From assembly GCA_002749535.1 (NCBI GenBank), contig MZZL01000386.1, positions 372,001 to 436,000 on the forward strand: a stretch of 64,000 nt of DNA, read 5' to 3'. Position numbers and translations under genes: made by a program. Of this stretch, positions 34,770-45,861 are shown in pieces (the first letter of the stretch is position 1; every line of letters begins with the position of its first letter). Source of the stretch: Apophysomyces variabilis (Eukaryota; Mucoromycota; Mucoromycetes; Mucorales; Mucoraceae). The notes under the pieces are model-generated. The model saw nothing but the letters and a program-made list of their open reading frames with translations. It had not been told where the DNA came from and ran no database searches.

Positions 34770-36444
34770 TAGGGGTTTATGGGATGGAGTTAAGTTAGAG
34801 ATAAGGAGCAAAAGGGGTCCCCCATACTTTTTTCAGGGCGCCGTTTTATTTTGTCGGACCGACTTTTTAGAAATCGCTGTACGTTAAACTTTTTTTCTTT
34901 TTACTCTCTTACTCGGGCAAAGAGGATACAATGAGCCTTCTTGTTCGGGTAAAGAAAGGTGAGAAAAAAATATAAGACGTCGATATTTTTATCCTTCCAT
35001 CACATGGTCCCCTTCTGGTGATTTAACCCTTTTGTTGCTTTCCCTTTCCAAAAAAAAAATAACAATCCAACCTACATACAGGTCCATATGTTTTTTTTTT
35101 GGTCTATGGCATACGTTATCTCTCGATATATATCAAAGACACCTTTTTTTCGTTATCCAAAGTACTTACAATGAAAGTTCATAAGGAACTTGAACTATCA
35201 AAAATATTGGATGATGTTTGCCCCGCATCACACTTCCAATTCGTTGCCAAGTGGAGCCACACCTTCTTTTTCTTTTTTTTTTTTTTTGTTTCCGTTGCAG
35301 GAACGGATGATTTCTTGCGTTAATTAAGCCAATCATCGCATCATAGGTTATACTCCGATACCTTTTCCGGGTAAACCTCCAACAGAAATAAAAGGGCACT
35401 GAAAGAACATAAAAACAATAAGCATCTTGTACCAAATGCCCAATTGTTTCTTTCATACGCTGCATAAAAGCATTGTTTAATACACGAAATAACAAGGAAG
35501 ACATTTTCCCCATTCCTTTTGTATGCAATATAAACAATATACACGTTATTATTGACAGCTTTCATGTCGGCAGTTGGTATGGCGACCAATTTTCACATGA
35601 TTGCTATGTGTTTCTGCAAATAAAACCAACGGAAACAATTGCACGCAGCATAGGCATTGTCCTTCTTTGGAATAAACACCATGTATGTGGTGCTTAACTT
35701 GCTATGACAATGATTTCACATGAAGGATAGGTGCGACTTATCACTACCAAGGAACAACTGGTGCTCGATTTGCCCATCCCTTCAATTCAAGCATTGACGG
35801 GGAGAAAACAGGAGAAGTACTAAGGGATAAGGAAACAACATCGCCATGTTTTCTTTAATCTACCTTCCCCTTCTCCATCATTTGCCACAACATTTGACAC
35901 TGCCCTGCATGATATCAACAGCTGTCTTTCTGTTGAGGTACCGTAAATCGGGTTATCGTTGATTGATTCACAATAAGAGAAAATACCTAACCTTAATAGA
36001 TCGTAGATCGCAAACGAATATATAACCCGGAAATAAATGAAAAAGAAAACGCCTAATTGTTTTTTATAAGTAAACCCCATTTGCCCTTTTTGCTGAATTA
36101 CTGGTTATAGATTTTTTATGTAGCCAAACTTTGTGTTATTTTAGTTCATTGCTCTTTTGAAGATAGGCCCAAAAAGTTTTGCACTTTTCAAGCTGGCCGG
36201 AAAGTGTAAGGCGTCGATCCGACCACATGGAAAAAGCGAAATACATGCAACAAGTCTCATTCGTCAATGTCGAAAATCCCTATTGAATCGCCGCAAGAAA
36301 GCAGACGATTTGCATGGTTGGGCCTTGTGACTTTTATGTTACGCTACCCAAGTGTTCCACTTAATTCCCTTACTTCGCGGGAACCAAAAAGAAAAAAAGC
36401 CTATCTTATTGTTCTAACTCTGTTCCTTTAACCGGAAGCCAAAG
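34770..36444. promoter_or_regulatory. Divergent intergenic region
   Basis: About 1.7 kb between the outward-facing CBS/PB1 and SIP5-like genes. It contains T-rich runs (for example near 35273-35287) but no supported gene or known operator. Frames on both strands near 35166-35697 overlap and look like chance. Confidence 0.35.
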
Positions 36445-37768
36445 ATGGGTGTCAACTCATCCAAAGATGCTTACAATGCATTGGGATTTGGCAGAGGTGA
36501 AATGGTCGACCACGGTTCCCTCATACCTCAAGGCATTTACTCGGAAGCCAACTTGGATTATGACCATAAAGCTGTGAGAAAGTTCATTCGAGAAGGACGC
36601 CTAGCCCCCTTTTACAAAGGTAAAAAACCTTTTTAGTCCCTTTTAACACCTTAAAAGCAAAGACTTAAAAAGAGAGAGAGAGAGAAAGAGAAAAAAATAA
36701 AAAATGAATAGGTCTTAACGATCCTTCCGAAAGACCGCCTCCAGTAGAAGATGAACATGATCCAACCGATAATAACAACAATAGCAGTATATCTCGTTTG
36801 TTATCGTATCGACCTATCCTCGGCAGACAAAAATCAAGCGAAACAAAAGATCAATTGCTTTACAGTCGTATTGTAGAATGTCCTATTTGCTTTATGGTAA
36901 GCAGAAATCAACCAAAGTAAGAGAGAGAAAGAGAGGCAAGATGACAAATCAAATCCATTCCAAGTTCTATCCAGAATTTATCAATTACTCCCGTTGTTGT
37001 GATAAACCCATTTGTACCGAATGTTTCCTGCAGCTCAAACGATCCTATGAATCCCCTTTAACACCACCCGTTTGTCCTTTTTGTGTCCAACCTAATTTTG
37101 GTGTTCTTCATATACCTCCGCGATGGAGCCCTCATTACGAGGTAAAAAAAAAAATTATCCAGATCAGCAATACTTCCTGCCTTGATTTTTTTTATTTCTT
37201 CTTTCTTTTTACTGACGGGGAAGACTTGGGCATGGTAGGCTTTTTGCAGACGTCGATCCGATTTAATCACCTCTTCTGATGATGCCGAATCCACCGAAAG
37301 ACGACGTAGTTGGCATCTAGCATCCAATGATCCCGACGTCATTCTTGTTGGTAAGTGGTTGATCTGTTCCAGAAAACGGGCGAGATCCACTAGCTTGTTT
37401 CTTGCTCTATTTCTTTTCCATGAACTGATGTTGGATGGGCACAAACAGATCAAGTTCGGCCAAATTGGCAAGATATGCTCATCACACCAGCGAGCCGACG
37501 ACGTTTTTCCGGGAGTTTGTCGGGTAATGGGACAACACGTCGCATTATTGTACGTCCTCATCCTACCACAGGCTCCACGAGTCGGAGAGCTTCTGCACGT
37601 TCCTACAGTTCATTAGGTGCCTCTTATTATTCCAGTCATTTTAATTCTATGCGAAATATCGACGTCGATCCGGAAGAAGCAATGGTGATGGAGGCCATTC
37701 GTCAGTCTTTGCAGGATCAACAACAACAACAACAATCATCTTCTATGACAAATGAACATGTTGCATAG
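36445..37768 (+). CDS. SIP5: SIP5-like zinc-binding protein, probably N-myristoylated
   Basis: Five exons, 36445-36619, 36712-36896, 36965-37141, 37239-37350 and 37449-37768, join in phase to 322 residues. The start MGVNSSKDAY fits an N-myristoylation signal (Gly2, Ser5/Ser6). A RING-like cluster reads ECPICFMFYPEF, RCCDKPICTECF and PVCPFC. The middle is Ser/Arg-rich. Near the C-terminus DPEEAMVMEAIRQSLQDQ fits a ubiquitin-interacting motif, followed by a glutamine run. In yeast Sip5 interacts with the Snf1 kinase and the Reg1/Glc7 phosphatase in glucose signalling; transfer of that role here is inference. The acceptor at 37238 (GGTAG|GCT) is chosen because the next one downstream breaks the frame. 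The neighbour across the promoter encodes a CBS protein. Confidence 0.85.
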
Positions 37769-38780
37769 AGCTGGTTTTTTTTCCCTTCTCTCTCTCTCTT
37801 TTTTGTTTCTGCCGTACAACTTTTTTTTTATTCAATGACTTGCTCCTCCATTCTATTTTTTCGCCTTTTTCTTTTCATCTTCAGTATTAGTTTGTATATT
37901 GTTATTAATGCCATTGTATTATATGTTTGTTTATTTCTGAACAAGACAATCTGGATTTCTGCTTGGATCTTCAGACATTCAAATTCGATGACTTGAAGTT
38001 TTCATTAGGCTATACTATATATCGAGCAAAGCTGTTAGCACCATACCCAACGAACGCCAACTCCGAAAGTACTACGGGCTATTCTGCAAATAAAAAAAAA
38101 CTATGGAACACTTTTAAAGAGGAACAAATGACCAGCTCAACTATGATCAACAGTGCCCATTTAGCATGACTTTGTTAGGTGGGGGGACAATGGATATCTT
38201 GATTTAGTTAGTTGCCATTGAGAAGTCATGCTGTCTATCAAAGTTAGTTAAATGGAGTGGAAAACCGTGTGTTTAAATGATCTTGAGCGTACAAAGTGAA
38301 TATATATATATACGGGAAGACGACTGTTATCTTTTCTTTTACTTCAAGTCCCGGTTACAGTAGCATGGCATAGCCATTTGATGCAACAATCATCCTAATG
38401 ATGACCAAGGGTTCTACGAAAGCTCCGGCAAAAAATTAAATTCAATTTCGGGTTTCGTTTTAGGAATAAAAGGTGTCGTTCAACAGTAGAAACAAAAAGG
38501 ATTGAAAGAATAAATGTGTTAGAAGAAGAGGGAAGCAAAGTGTATTAGAAAAAAAGATTCATCTATGTGATGGGTTTCCTTTTTGTCTTTTCACTATGGA
38601 AATCGCCATGTGGTTACCATGGTGTGTGTGTGAAAGGGCTCTTTGACTCCCACAGATCTGTGAATCCCCGGAAAAACAAAAAAGAAAAGAACCTAACAAA
38701 AAATCGGGTTGCACTAACCTTTTTTCCTTCTCTCTCTCTCTCTCTTTTTTTTTCTCTGTCTTCATTGTTATTAAAACAAG
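37769..38780. other. Intergenic region
   Basis: About 1 kb downstream of the SIP5-like gene with T-rich and CT-rich tracts. An open frame at 37927-38169 has no recognisable feature and is probably 3' untranslated sequence. The CT run near 38730-38748 lies just upstream of the next candidate start. Confidence 0.35.
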
Positions 38781-39581
38781 ATGTCAGTTAAGGGTAAAAA
38801 GGAACCCTTTCATGAAGAGAGAGCTGTGTGGCCGGTAAGTCGGATTTTTTTATTTTAAGGCACGTTTTCCTGCTTTGGATCCCACCTCTTTTTTTTTCTC
38901 TATCTTAAGAGCTTTATTTCTTTTTAAATGACCGATGGGGAGCATCGTACGACCTTTTTTTTTTTTTTCTGTCGATGGCCTCTGTCTCTGTCTCTCACTC
39001 ACTCTCTCTATCGTTTTCATTTTGTGACCCAGGCAACCGATTCTGTTTCCTATTTCATTGTTTGCCATGGCAAAAACTTCTCCTTGCCCTTCTTCTCCGA
39101 CAACCCCCTTACTTCTTTTTTCCCCTTCTTTTTCTTTCATTCAGTCTGAATAAAAGAACACTAGACAAAAAAAGGCTTAGGGGCACAAGAGAGTGAAGAG
39201 GTCCGTGTGTCTGTCTTTTTTTTGTTTTACCTTGTGTGTGCGTGTCTTTGTATTGTTTCACGCAATTAAAATATATGTTTGGAGTTCATGCTTTTGCATT
39301 AGACATGAAACTTGTTTCCTTTTTCCTTGTTTGCATCTCCAATTTCTTAGGAATCCGGATATCTACACTCTAGGTAATGTGAGAGAGGATGTGTATGTTT
39401 GTTATGTTTTGTTATGATTTTCTGTTTTGGTGGTAATGATGGTTCGAACTCCATCTTTTGACTCGTGAAGGTCACACACACACTTGGACAATCTTTTTTT
39501 CTTCTCTCACTCTTTTCTTTCTCTGCTAGACATAAAATCCCCAATGGATCGAGTCACTCATACACTGCGGTAACTGAATAA
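38781..39581 (+). CDS. Candidate 42-residue protein in three short exons
   Basis: The exons are 38781-38834, 39351-39373 and 39530-39581; they join in phase to 42 residues with a stop. The start context is AACAAGATG. The first exon encodes MSVKGKKEPFHEERAVWP, the second ESGYLHS with a split Arg, and the third HKIPNGSSHSYTAVTE. Splice sites are canonical (CCG|GTAAGT, CTTAG|GAA, AG|GTAATG, GCTAG|ACA). The first intron is 516 bases, long for this window, so an alternative is that the first exon belongs to a different transcript. The protein is hydrophilic with no membrane span or signal. No family is recognised. This gene is shorter than most gene finders accept. Confidence 0.45.
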
Positions 39582-40160
39582 GTCCTCCACCCCCCTTTGT
39601 CCAGATCCTGCCCCGCTTTTTTTTTTATTTTGGTGTCGTTCACGCGCCGCGCAATTTCATTGCTTCATAGCAACCATGCAAACCCTAAAATGTTCTTTTT
39701 AAAAATCCGCACGGAAACACAAAAATCAATGCTTTTTGGATACCCAAAGAGAGACAGAGAGAGTCAGTCCCAAACTACAAATAACTTTCTTCCTTCTTCG
39801 ATAGTTGAATTAAGGTCTCGACTCAGCTTTCTTTTATCTCTCTCTCTTTCTCTCTCTCTCTCTCTTGTTCCCTTTCCCTTTGCTTTCTTGCTCTTCCTTT
39901 TTTCGCTCTCTTTTCAATAGGAACGAACGTACAAAAGAACAAACGTATTGTTATTATTACTAAGAGAAAAAGAAAAAAAAGGAACCAAAAAAAAAAGGCG
40001 CGAGAGTCAACAAAAGAAGGAGAGATTCATAGACAAGAGGAACGAGAAAAGAGAAAGATCAAATCACTTTCTCGACATCGATTTATATACATATATACAC
40101 ATATATATATACACATACACGCAAGAACATACAATTTACTCTGACTTTTTTTTAAAGTTG
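39582..40160. promoter_or_regulatory. Leader region of the RGS gene
   Basis: This region is CT-rich (a CT repeat near 39838-39865) and then A-rich, with alternating TA/CA dinucleotides at about 40083-40120. It looks like a long 5' untranslated region. The frame of the following gene is open upstream to about 39948, but the residues encoded are lysine/arginine low-complexity and no ATG supports extension. Confidence 0.4.
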
Positions 40161-41423
40161 ATGGCGACACCCGATGGTTTGACTCTGGAGATAGTACTCC
40201 AAAACCAGAGCCCGAGTCCTTACAGTTTACGGGACTTTATCCAATATCTTGAAGAAACGTATTGTATAGAAAACCTCGAATTCTATATGGCTGTGGAAGA
40301 TTACAAACGTTCCGTCGATCAGGCCTTTGGTGATTTGGCATCCAACGGTTTCGATTTGTCGGTTCAACATCAAGATCTACTGGATCCGAACGAACGGATC
40401 GCCTTTGACCATTTGAAATCCAAATTTGAACTGATTCTTCAACAATTCATTCTTCCAGAAGCAGCACTGGAGATCAACATTCCCTGTGAATTGCGTCAAA
40501 CCCTTCTTCAGTCCTGTAGAAACGACAGGTCCTATCATCCTTCCTTGCTCGCCCCCGCCTGTGCTGCCGTCGTCGAACTCTTACGGATCAGTGCCTTTAT
40601 ACCCTTTGCGACCGACTCCCATCGTCTTCAGATCTGGGCTACCACGACGCATCAAGATAAAAAGAAGGATCCTTTGTCCATCAACCCATCAGGATCCCCG
40701 TCCTCATCCTCTCCTTTTCATCGTTTACGAAGTAACAGTCTTGCTCTGCTCTATCCTCATGAAGACGCAGAAAACGATGAATATCGCAAGAAGAAATCCA
40801 AAGAACAAGATGCCGCCATCGTAGGAAGAACAACAACAACAACAACAGGAACAGCGAATAGCGTTGTCTCGGCTGCAGGTCAGCCACGTTTTTTCTTTAT
40901 GGACCAAGAGCCACCCTCCTATGCTCCTCTTCCTCCTCCTGCTCCTCCTGCTCCAGCACCGGCGTCTTCCGTCTCAACCACGTTTTTCCGAAAATTGACC
41001 TCCTCCTTTCGTTTTCGTGCACGCTCCCATTCTCCTCCGCCTCGTTGGCGTCAAATTCATATCGATCCTCGCGCCCTGACACAGCATGCTTCTTCTACCA
41101 TCCATACCACGCCTACGACCAAGACAAGCCTGGAACGAGGTAACAGTTGTTCTAGCAGCAATAGTACCAATAGCAGTAGTACGGTCATCCACGAAGAGGA
41201 TCCTTTCTCTCTTTCTTCCCATGCTCGACCGCGATTTACCCTCGCTCGTTCTCAATCCAGTTCTTCCACTGACTTCTCCAGCCCTTCTTCTTCCTCTGCT
41301 TCTTCTTCTCCCCATCCCCTTGGTCATTCTTTCATTTCCTTTCTTCCCGAATTACCTTCGATGCCAACCCACTTTTTCCATCCTTTTGAAATCAAATCAG
41401 CTCATGATACAAAGAAAAACTAA
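40161..41423 (+). CDS. RGS-domain regulator of G-protein signalling
   Basis: A single exon of 420 residues starts at the ATG at 40161 (MATPDGLTLEIVLQNQSPSP). An RGS domain spans roughly residues 5-145: LRDFIQYLEETYCIENLEFY (helix with the Glu-Asn that contacts G-alpha), AVEDYKRS, then FDHLKSKFELILQQFILPEA. RGS proteins speed GTP hydrolysis on G-alpha and so switch off receptor signals. The remaining 270 residues are low-complexity: runs of Thr, Pro-rich segments (PLPPPAPPAPAPA), a PPSY motif (residues EPPSYAPL, a PPxY ubiquitin-ligase docking motif), and long Ser tracts. Fungal proteins with an N-terminal RGS followed by a long tail are common. A nearby unlinked seven-helix protein (8.6-9.7 kb) is not obviously a partner. 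Confidence 0.82.
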   Translation: MATPDGLTLEIVLQNQSPSPYSLRDFIQYLEETYCIENLEFYMAVEDYKRSVDQAFGDLASNGFDLSVQHQDLLDPNERIAFDHLKSKFELILQQFILPEAALEINIPCELRQTLLQSCRNDRSYHPSLLAPACAAVVELLRISAFIPFATDSHRLQIWATTTHQDKKKDPLSINPSGSPSSSSPFHRLRSNSLALLYPHEDAENDEYRKKKSKEQDAAIVGRTTTTTTGTANSVVSAAGQPRFFFMDQEPPSYAPLPPPAPPAPAPASSVSTTFFRKLTSSFRFRARSHSPPPRWRQIHIDPRALTQHASSTIHTTPTTKTSLERGNSCSSSNSTNSSSTVIHEEDPFSLSSHARPRFTLARSQSSSSTDFSSPSSSSASSSPHPLGHSFISFLPELPSMPTHFFHPFEIKSAHDTKKN

Positions 41424-41786
41424 AAAAAACTTGTTCATCCTCATCCATCTTTGTCTCTCCTTTCATTTACACATCTATGTAATGTTTTTGTTTCCTTTTC
41501 CGTTTTTGCTTCTTCCTCTCCTTTTGCTGTGTATATATACATATATACACGCATGTCTGTATTTTTCTTTCTGTTTTTCCGTCTTTTCAAATATATACTT
41601 CGTTTAGATCAATGTATGAAAACAAAGAGAAGAAGAAGTTATGTTTCTCAGTCTTTTCTTCTTCATTCGATCCAACAGCAAAAAAAAAAAGCTCAAAATG
41701 GTAGAATCCATGATATATCCATGCGTTTCTTTTCTTTTCTTTTCTTTTTCTTTTTCTTTTTTTTTCTTTTTTGGTTCTTGTTTATA
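41424..41786. terminator. Convergent 3' region of the RGS and SET genes
   Basis: A T-rich and CT-rich stretch between two genes that point at each other. Polyadenylation signals are not clearly identifiable. A TTTTC repeat array occupies about 41728-41771. Confidence 0.35.
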
Positions 41787-43460
41787 TCATTTTGAATCCC
41801 AATGCCGGTCTACATCTCGTCCATACCATACCAGTAATTCTTCGCCTTCTTCAATATCCCGTTTTGTCCAACAAATCACCTGATTGACCAAAGCCCCTTC
41901 TACAAAGACCATGTTGGCTCCTGCCTGATTGGTCTCATTCATGAAATGGAACGGACAATACATCTCTCCATCCGGATCATTGTAGGGATAGCCTTCCTCA
42001 TTGGTCGCGTCCAACACCGTCTTACGATACATCATCGAATATTCAGACGCACGGCCCACCCCGTCTTTTAACGAATCAAACTCATCCTCCGTCATTGGCA
42101 CGCCAAAATAGAATCCTAAAGGCGTGTTGCCTGGCAATCGTCGCGTGGCAAATAAACCTTTGCCTGCCCCAGCAATCTTGGATTCATCAACACGCAAAAT
42201 ATCTTTCCATGACTGGGGCACATCCGTGAGATCCAAATCCTCCAAATTCACAAGCTGTTCCTCCGCTGATGTGGCTACATCGTCCTTGTCATTATTTTTC
42301 TTGTTCTGCTCCTTCTCTACTTCTTCCTCTACTCCTTTTTCTTTCTCCGTCTCCTCGGATGCAATCCCACCTATAGAAGGACGTACAGCTACGATTTGGT
42401 TGCTGTCCTCTTTGTTTTCTTTATCGTCGTCCAATGCTGCTATCCTCATCACAGAGGATGATGATGATGATGATAATGACGATGATGAAGAAGGATGCTT
42501 GTTATTTTCTTCCAGGATAGCCTGATCACTTTTACGTCGTGCAATAAATGTATCGAATTCAGTCACTACAACGACCGGGGCGGATTCTACAACGGTGATT
42601 TCGGGGGAAAACTTGGTATGATTCGAAGATGATAACGATGAAGAAGAAGCAACGGCGTTTTCGGAAGAGTCATTCTCGGCCTCCTGTTTCGGTTTCACAT
42701 GATGCTGGTCGTCATTATTAGGGTTGCTGTCGTTGCTTTCCTTCATGCTGTTGCCGTTTTTCTTTGGCACGCCAAAACAATAGGGCCAATCATGTTCGGC
42801 TAGTTTCTTCTCCCATTTTCGGTATTCTTGAACGGCTTTCGTGAAATTGCCAGGTTCATAAGCCAACTTGAAATGCATGGATCGACTTCCTTCGGGTCGA
42901 AAAGGAATAAAATAACGATCGCTATTGTTCGTCAGGATCGCTGAAGCCGAATTCATAGGTGTCTACGCTAACGCAAGTTACGTCAAGTTTTTTCATATAT
43001 TTTTGGGTTGTATGCAATCTATTTTTTTTTAACGAAAGAAAAGGTCTCTAACCTTGCCTCGAAAAACTTTGGGTAAATGACGTTCCTCACTGATTTTTTT
43101 ATCCATAGCCAAAGCGGCTTTGATAAGTTCTGTTCGAGGAAGACATTGGTCTGGATGTTGTCGCAGCGCCAAAAAGAGCATGTAGGATTGATTATGCCAT
43201 CGTGGTTGAGTAGAACTACGTCCGTAATGAGGTTGTGTACGTTTATGTGTTTCTAAAAGAATCGGCCGGCGGTCATCCTCAGTAGCCCGTCGTTTTAAAC
43301 GCGGCTGATCCATGTCGACATCGGCATCATGCCCATCGTTGGTCGCATCACTGTTCCGTTTGTCGCCTACACAAGGTGCAGGAGAAGAAGAAAGATCTTC
43401 CGGCTCATGGATCGAACGGACAGCCGACTCCGAAGCTTGGTTTATGACATTATGTGACAT
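41787..43460 (-). CDS. SET-domain protein (putative protein lysine methyltransferase)
   Basis: Two exons, 43460-43053 and 42962-41787, join in phase to 527 residues. The SET domain is at the C-terminus, about residues 390-520: ESKIAGAGKGLFATRRLPGN, then LGFYFGVPMTEDEF, MNETNQAGANMVF (the MN.. pattern in place of the usual NHS loop) and DIEEGEELLVWYGRD. No pre-SET or post-SET cysteines are visible. The N-terminal part has an RRPILLETHKRTQPH segment and WHNQSYMLFLALRQHPDQC, which may form a winged-helix or similar helical domain (TELIKAALAMDKKI). The middle is low-complexity Ser, Asp and Glu. SET proteins of this type methylate histones or other proteins; the substrate here is unknown. Confidence 0.82.
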
Positions 43461-43933
43461 AAAGAAAAGAAAAAGTGTAAAAAAAAAACGAAACACGCGT
43501 TTTGTATGGGAAAAGTTAGCCGCAAGGCAGTCTTTTTTTTTTTTCCTTTCCAACATTGGCAGCAGAATCAAACATTGACCAATCAAATGCCGCCTTCCCC
43601 TTTTCTCTGTTCTGCTACTGATCGGGAAAATTTGGCCTTCCGGGCACATCATAAAGTGATACTACTTTCTTTTTCCCTTTTTGCTCCCCTTAGAAAAGGG
43701 AAAGAGAGAGAAAAAAAAAGCAATTCAACGCACAGATAACTTGGGTAATTTGTTTCTCTTTCTCTTATTATTGTATCATTGCTTTTTTTTCTTGCAAATA
43801 TAGGTTCGTAGAACATCTTATTTGTCCCCTTCCTTGCATCACAAGTGTTGTTGGTATCGTTGATATTATTTTTAAATCAAATCCTTTTCCTTTTTCTGCT
43901 CTCATCCACAGGGTCAAATGGGGATTATTATGT
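43461..43933. other. Intergenic region
   Basis: About 470 bases between the start of the SET gene and the 3' end of the kinase gene, both on the minus strand. It should hold the SET promoter. No other gene seen. Confidence 0.35.
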
Positions 43934-44248
43934 TCAGGTCGTGATATTTTTTCCATCATGGTCCAATTTCGCTTTGTACTCGCTGCCGTTCTGTTGACGT
44001 TTATGCGAGTTCCAGCCAACGGCATGCCGTTCACGGTGACCTTTTTTCCAAAACGGTCTCTGCTGATGTTGTTGAATAGAGGAAGAGCAGGAGGAGGAGA
44101 TGGAACGTTCACGTTCGTGCCGATCGCCTTCCGGAGGCTTCCAATGACTAGGACGGCGACGACGATGATAGCCATTGCCATTCTGTTGTTTTTGATCAAT
44201 CAAGGATAATTCCAAGGATAGGTCATCCATGACGAACACATCTTCTGC

Positions 44249-44280
<32 letters not shown>

Positions 44281-45861
44281 ATGGCTGTTGCTGCTGTGGT
44301 TGCTGTTGTTGCTGTTCATGTTGCAGCTGTTGATGGTAACGGGAATGATCCGAACGTTTGTCCTTTGATTGACCTGGTAATGGTCGCGCGGGTCGCGGCT
44401 GGCTACTACATTTGGTAATTCCGTTTGCGTTCGTGATCGGATTGTGAGGTATCATCAATGTTTTGGTGTTTGCAAAAGGTAAACGCATCACTGGTTGAGA
44501 AAATGGACCTCCATCTAAACACCCTCTCAGCACGCGTCTCAGGTAAGTGTAATCGGGCCTGTCAAAGTATTTCAACCGTCTGGCGTACTCTACAAATTCA
44601 AGCAAACCACATGGCAATCCTTCACAGAGGTCGCTCATCACTGTTTCTTCCTTGATGATCCGCATCCTTTCCCAACCTGCTTTGGAATTGCGTGCTTGGA
44701 TACCGGCCCAGGGTAGGGAGCCCAGAACCAAATCCAGGATGAGATAACCAAGACTTTCGATATCATCTCTTCTGGCATGGGTCTTCCCCCGATGCACATT
44801 CAGTGAAGCGTATCTTGCCGTGCCTGTCTTATTTCGTATCTTCTTCTTACTCTCAGGATAAGGTCGGCGCGTTGTCGGATTTTGCCACCACGTGGTCAAA
44901 CCGAAATCAACAACATACAGTTTTGTCGTCCCCCATCGTTCGAGCAGCTCACGACAGTCCAGCATTGCCGGATGATGCTCTCTGCTCAAATCGGGCTCCG
45001 GCAGTTGGCAGGAAGCGGGAAATAAAAAGTTATCTGGCTTCACATCTCGGAAAACCAATCCCCGTTGGTGAATATGTTCAAGGATACACACCTACAAGCA
45101 TTGCATAGGGGAACGTGTCCATCAGTTTTCCCTGTAAAAATGTATGCAAATCTTTTACCATTTGACATGCCAAATCGATCATAATATTCAAAGGTATATT
45201 GAATACTGTCTGTCTCAACTGCTCCAGGCTGGGACCAAGCAGATCGATGACAATACAGTCAAATTCTTCATGCTGACCATACCAATGGCATTGTGGAATT
45301 CCAGCTAAGGAAGTAGGGACGACAAGAAAAAGGTTAGAAAAGACAAAGAGGCATAAATGTACAATCAAGAAAAGAAAAGAAGGTTGCGTGGCCACTTACG
45401 CCCTGCAGCCAGAACGTCATACATGACACTTTCGTGCTTCATTTGCGGAACTCCTATTAAGCGGGATTGTCGCTTAATTGCATAATGTCGTCCGATGTCA
45501 ATGTCTCGGGCTACACAAAGCAGAAATAAAATTCAGATTCGTATGAGACGGAGTTTTAGTTCCAATGGGAAAAAGGCATCTGCTCTTTTTTCGACTTCTT
45601 CAAACCTTCAAATACTTCACCAAAGGACCCTTCGCCAATCTTGGCAAGGACTAGCCACTGTTCTCCCACGATGACATCTTTGCTATTAGCACTAAGTTCG
45701 GTACTTGTGCTGTCGAGAGAAGCGTTATCAACGCTAGGGCCATTGGTCAGGGTGGTGGAAGTGGAAGTAGTGGTGAGTGGTTGTACTGGGACTTTTGTTG
45801 TCTTTACGGGATGAGGAGCACGTTTTGTGGCTGGTTTATTTATGGTTTGCAATGTTGTCAT
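43934..45861 (-). CDS. Casein kinase 1-type protein kinase
   Basis: Four exons, 45861-45606, 45510-45400, 45304-45159 and 45091-43934, join in phase to 556 residues. The kinase domain starts near residue 62 with WLVLAKIGEGSFGEVFEA and the lysine in YAIKRQ. It continues with MKHESVMYDVLAAG, IDLLGPSLEQLR (typical of CK1), the catalytic loop FRDVKPDNFLF, VVDFGLTTWW and GTARYASLNVH, where CK1 kinases replace APE with SIN-like residues. DDIESLGYLILDLVLGSLPW fits CK1 too. The catalytic loop has FRD instead of HRD. The last 180 residues are low-complexity: glutamine and histidine runs (CAT repeats on the plus strand at 44243-44282) and basic patches. CK1 kinases prefer primed substrates and act in vesicle traffic, DNA repair and the clock. 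Subfamily assignment is open because of the divergent catalytic loop. Confidence 0.85.

Noticed and set aside
39948..40160. An N-terminal extension of the RGS protein
   Set aside because: The frame is open, but it encodes Lys/Arg/Glu low complexity from an A-rich leader and has no ATG of its own before 40161.
42439..42525. GAT/GAC-type repeats as a possible repeat array
   Set aside because: They encode the Ser-rich segment of the SET protein and have no regular spacers.
44243..44282. ATG/CAT tandem repeats
   Set aside because: They encode the histidine run of the CK1-type kinase and are ordinary coding triplet repeats.
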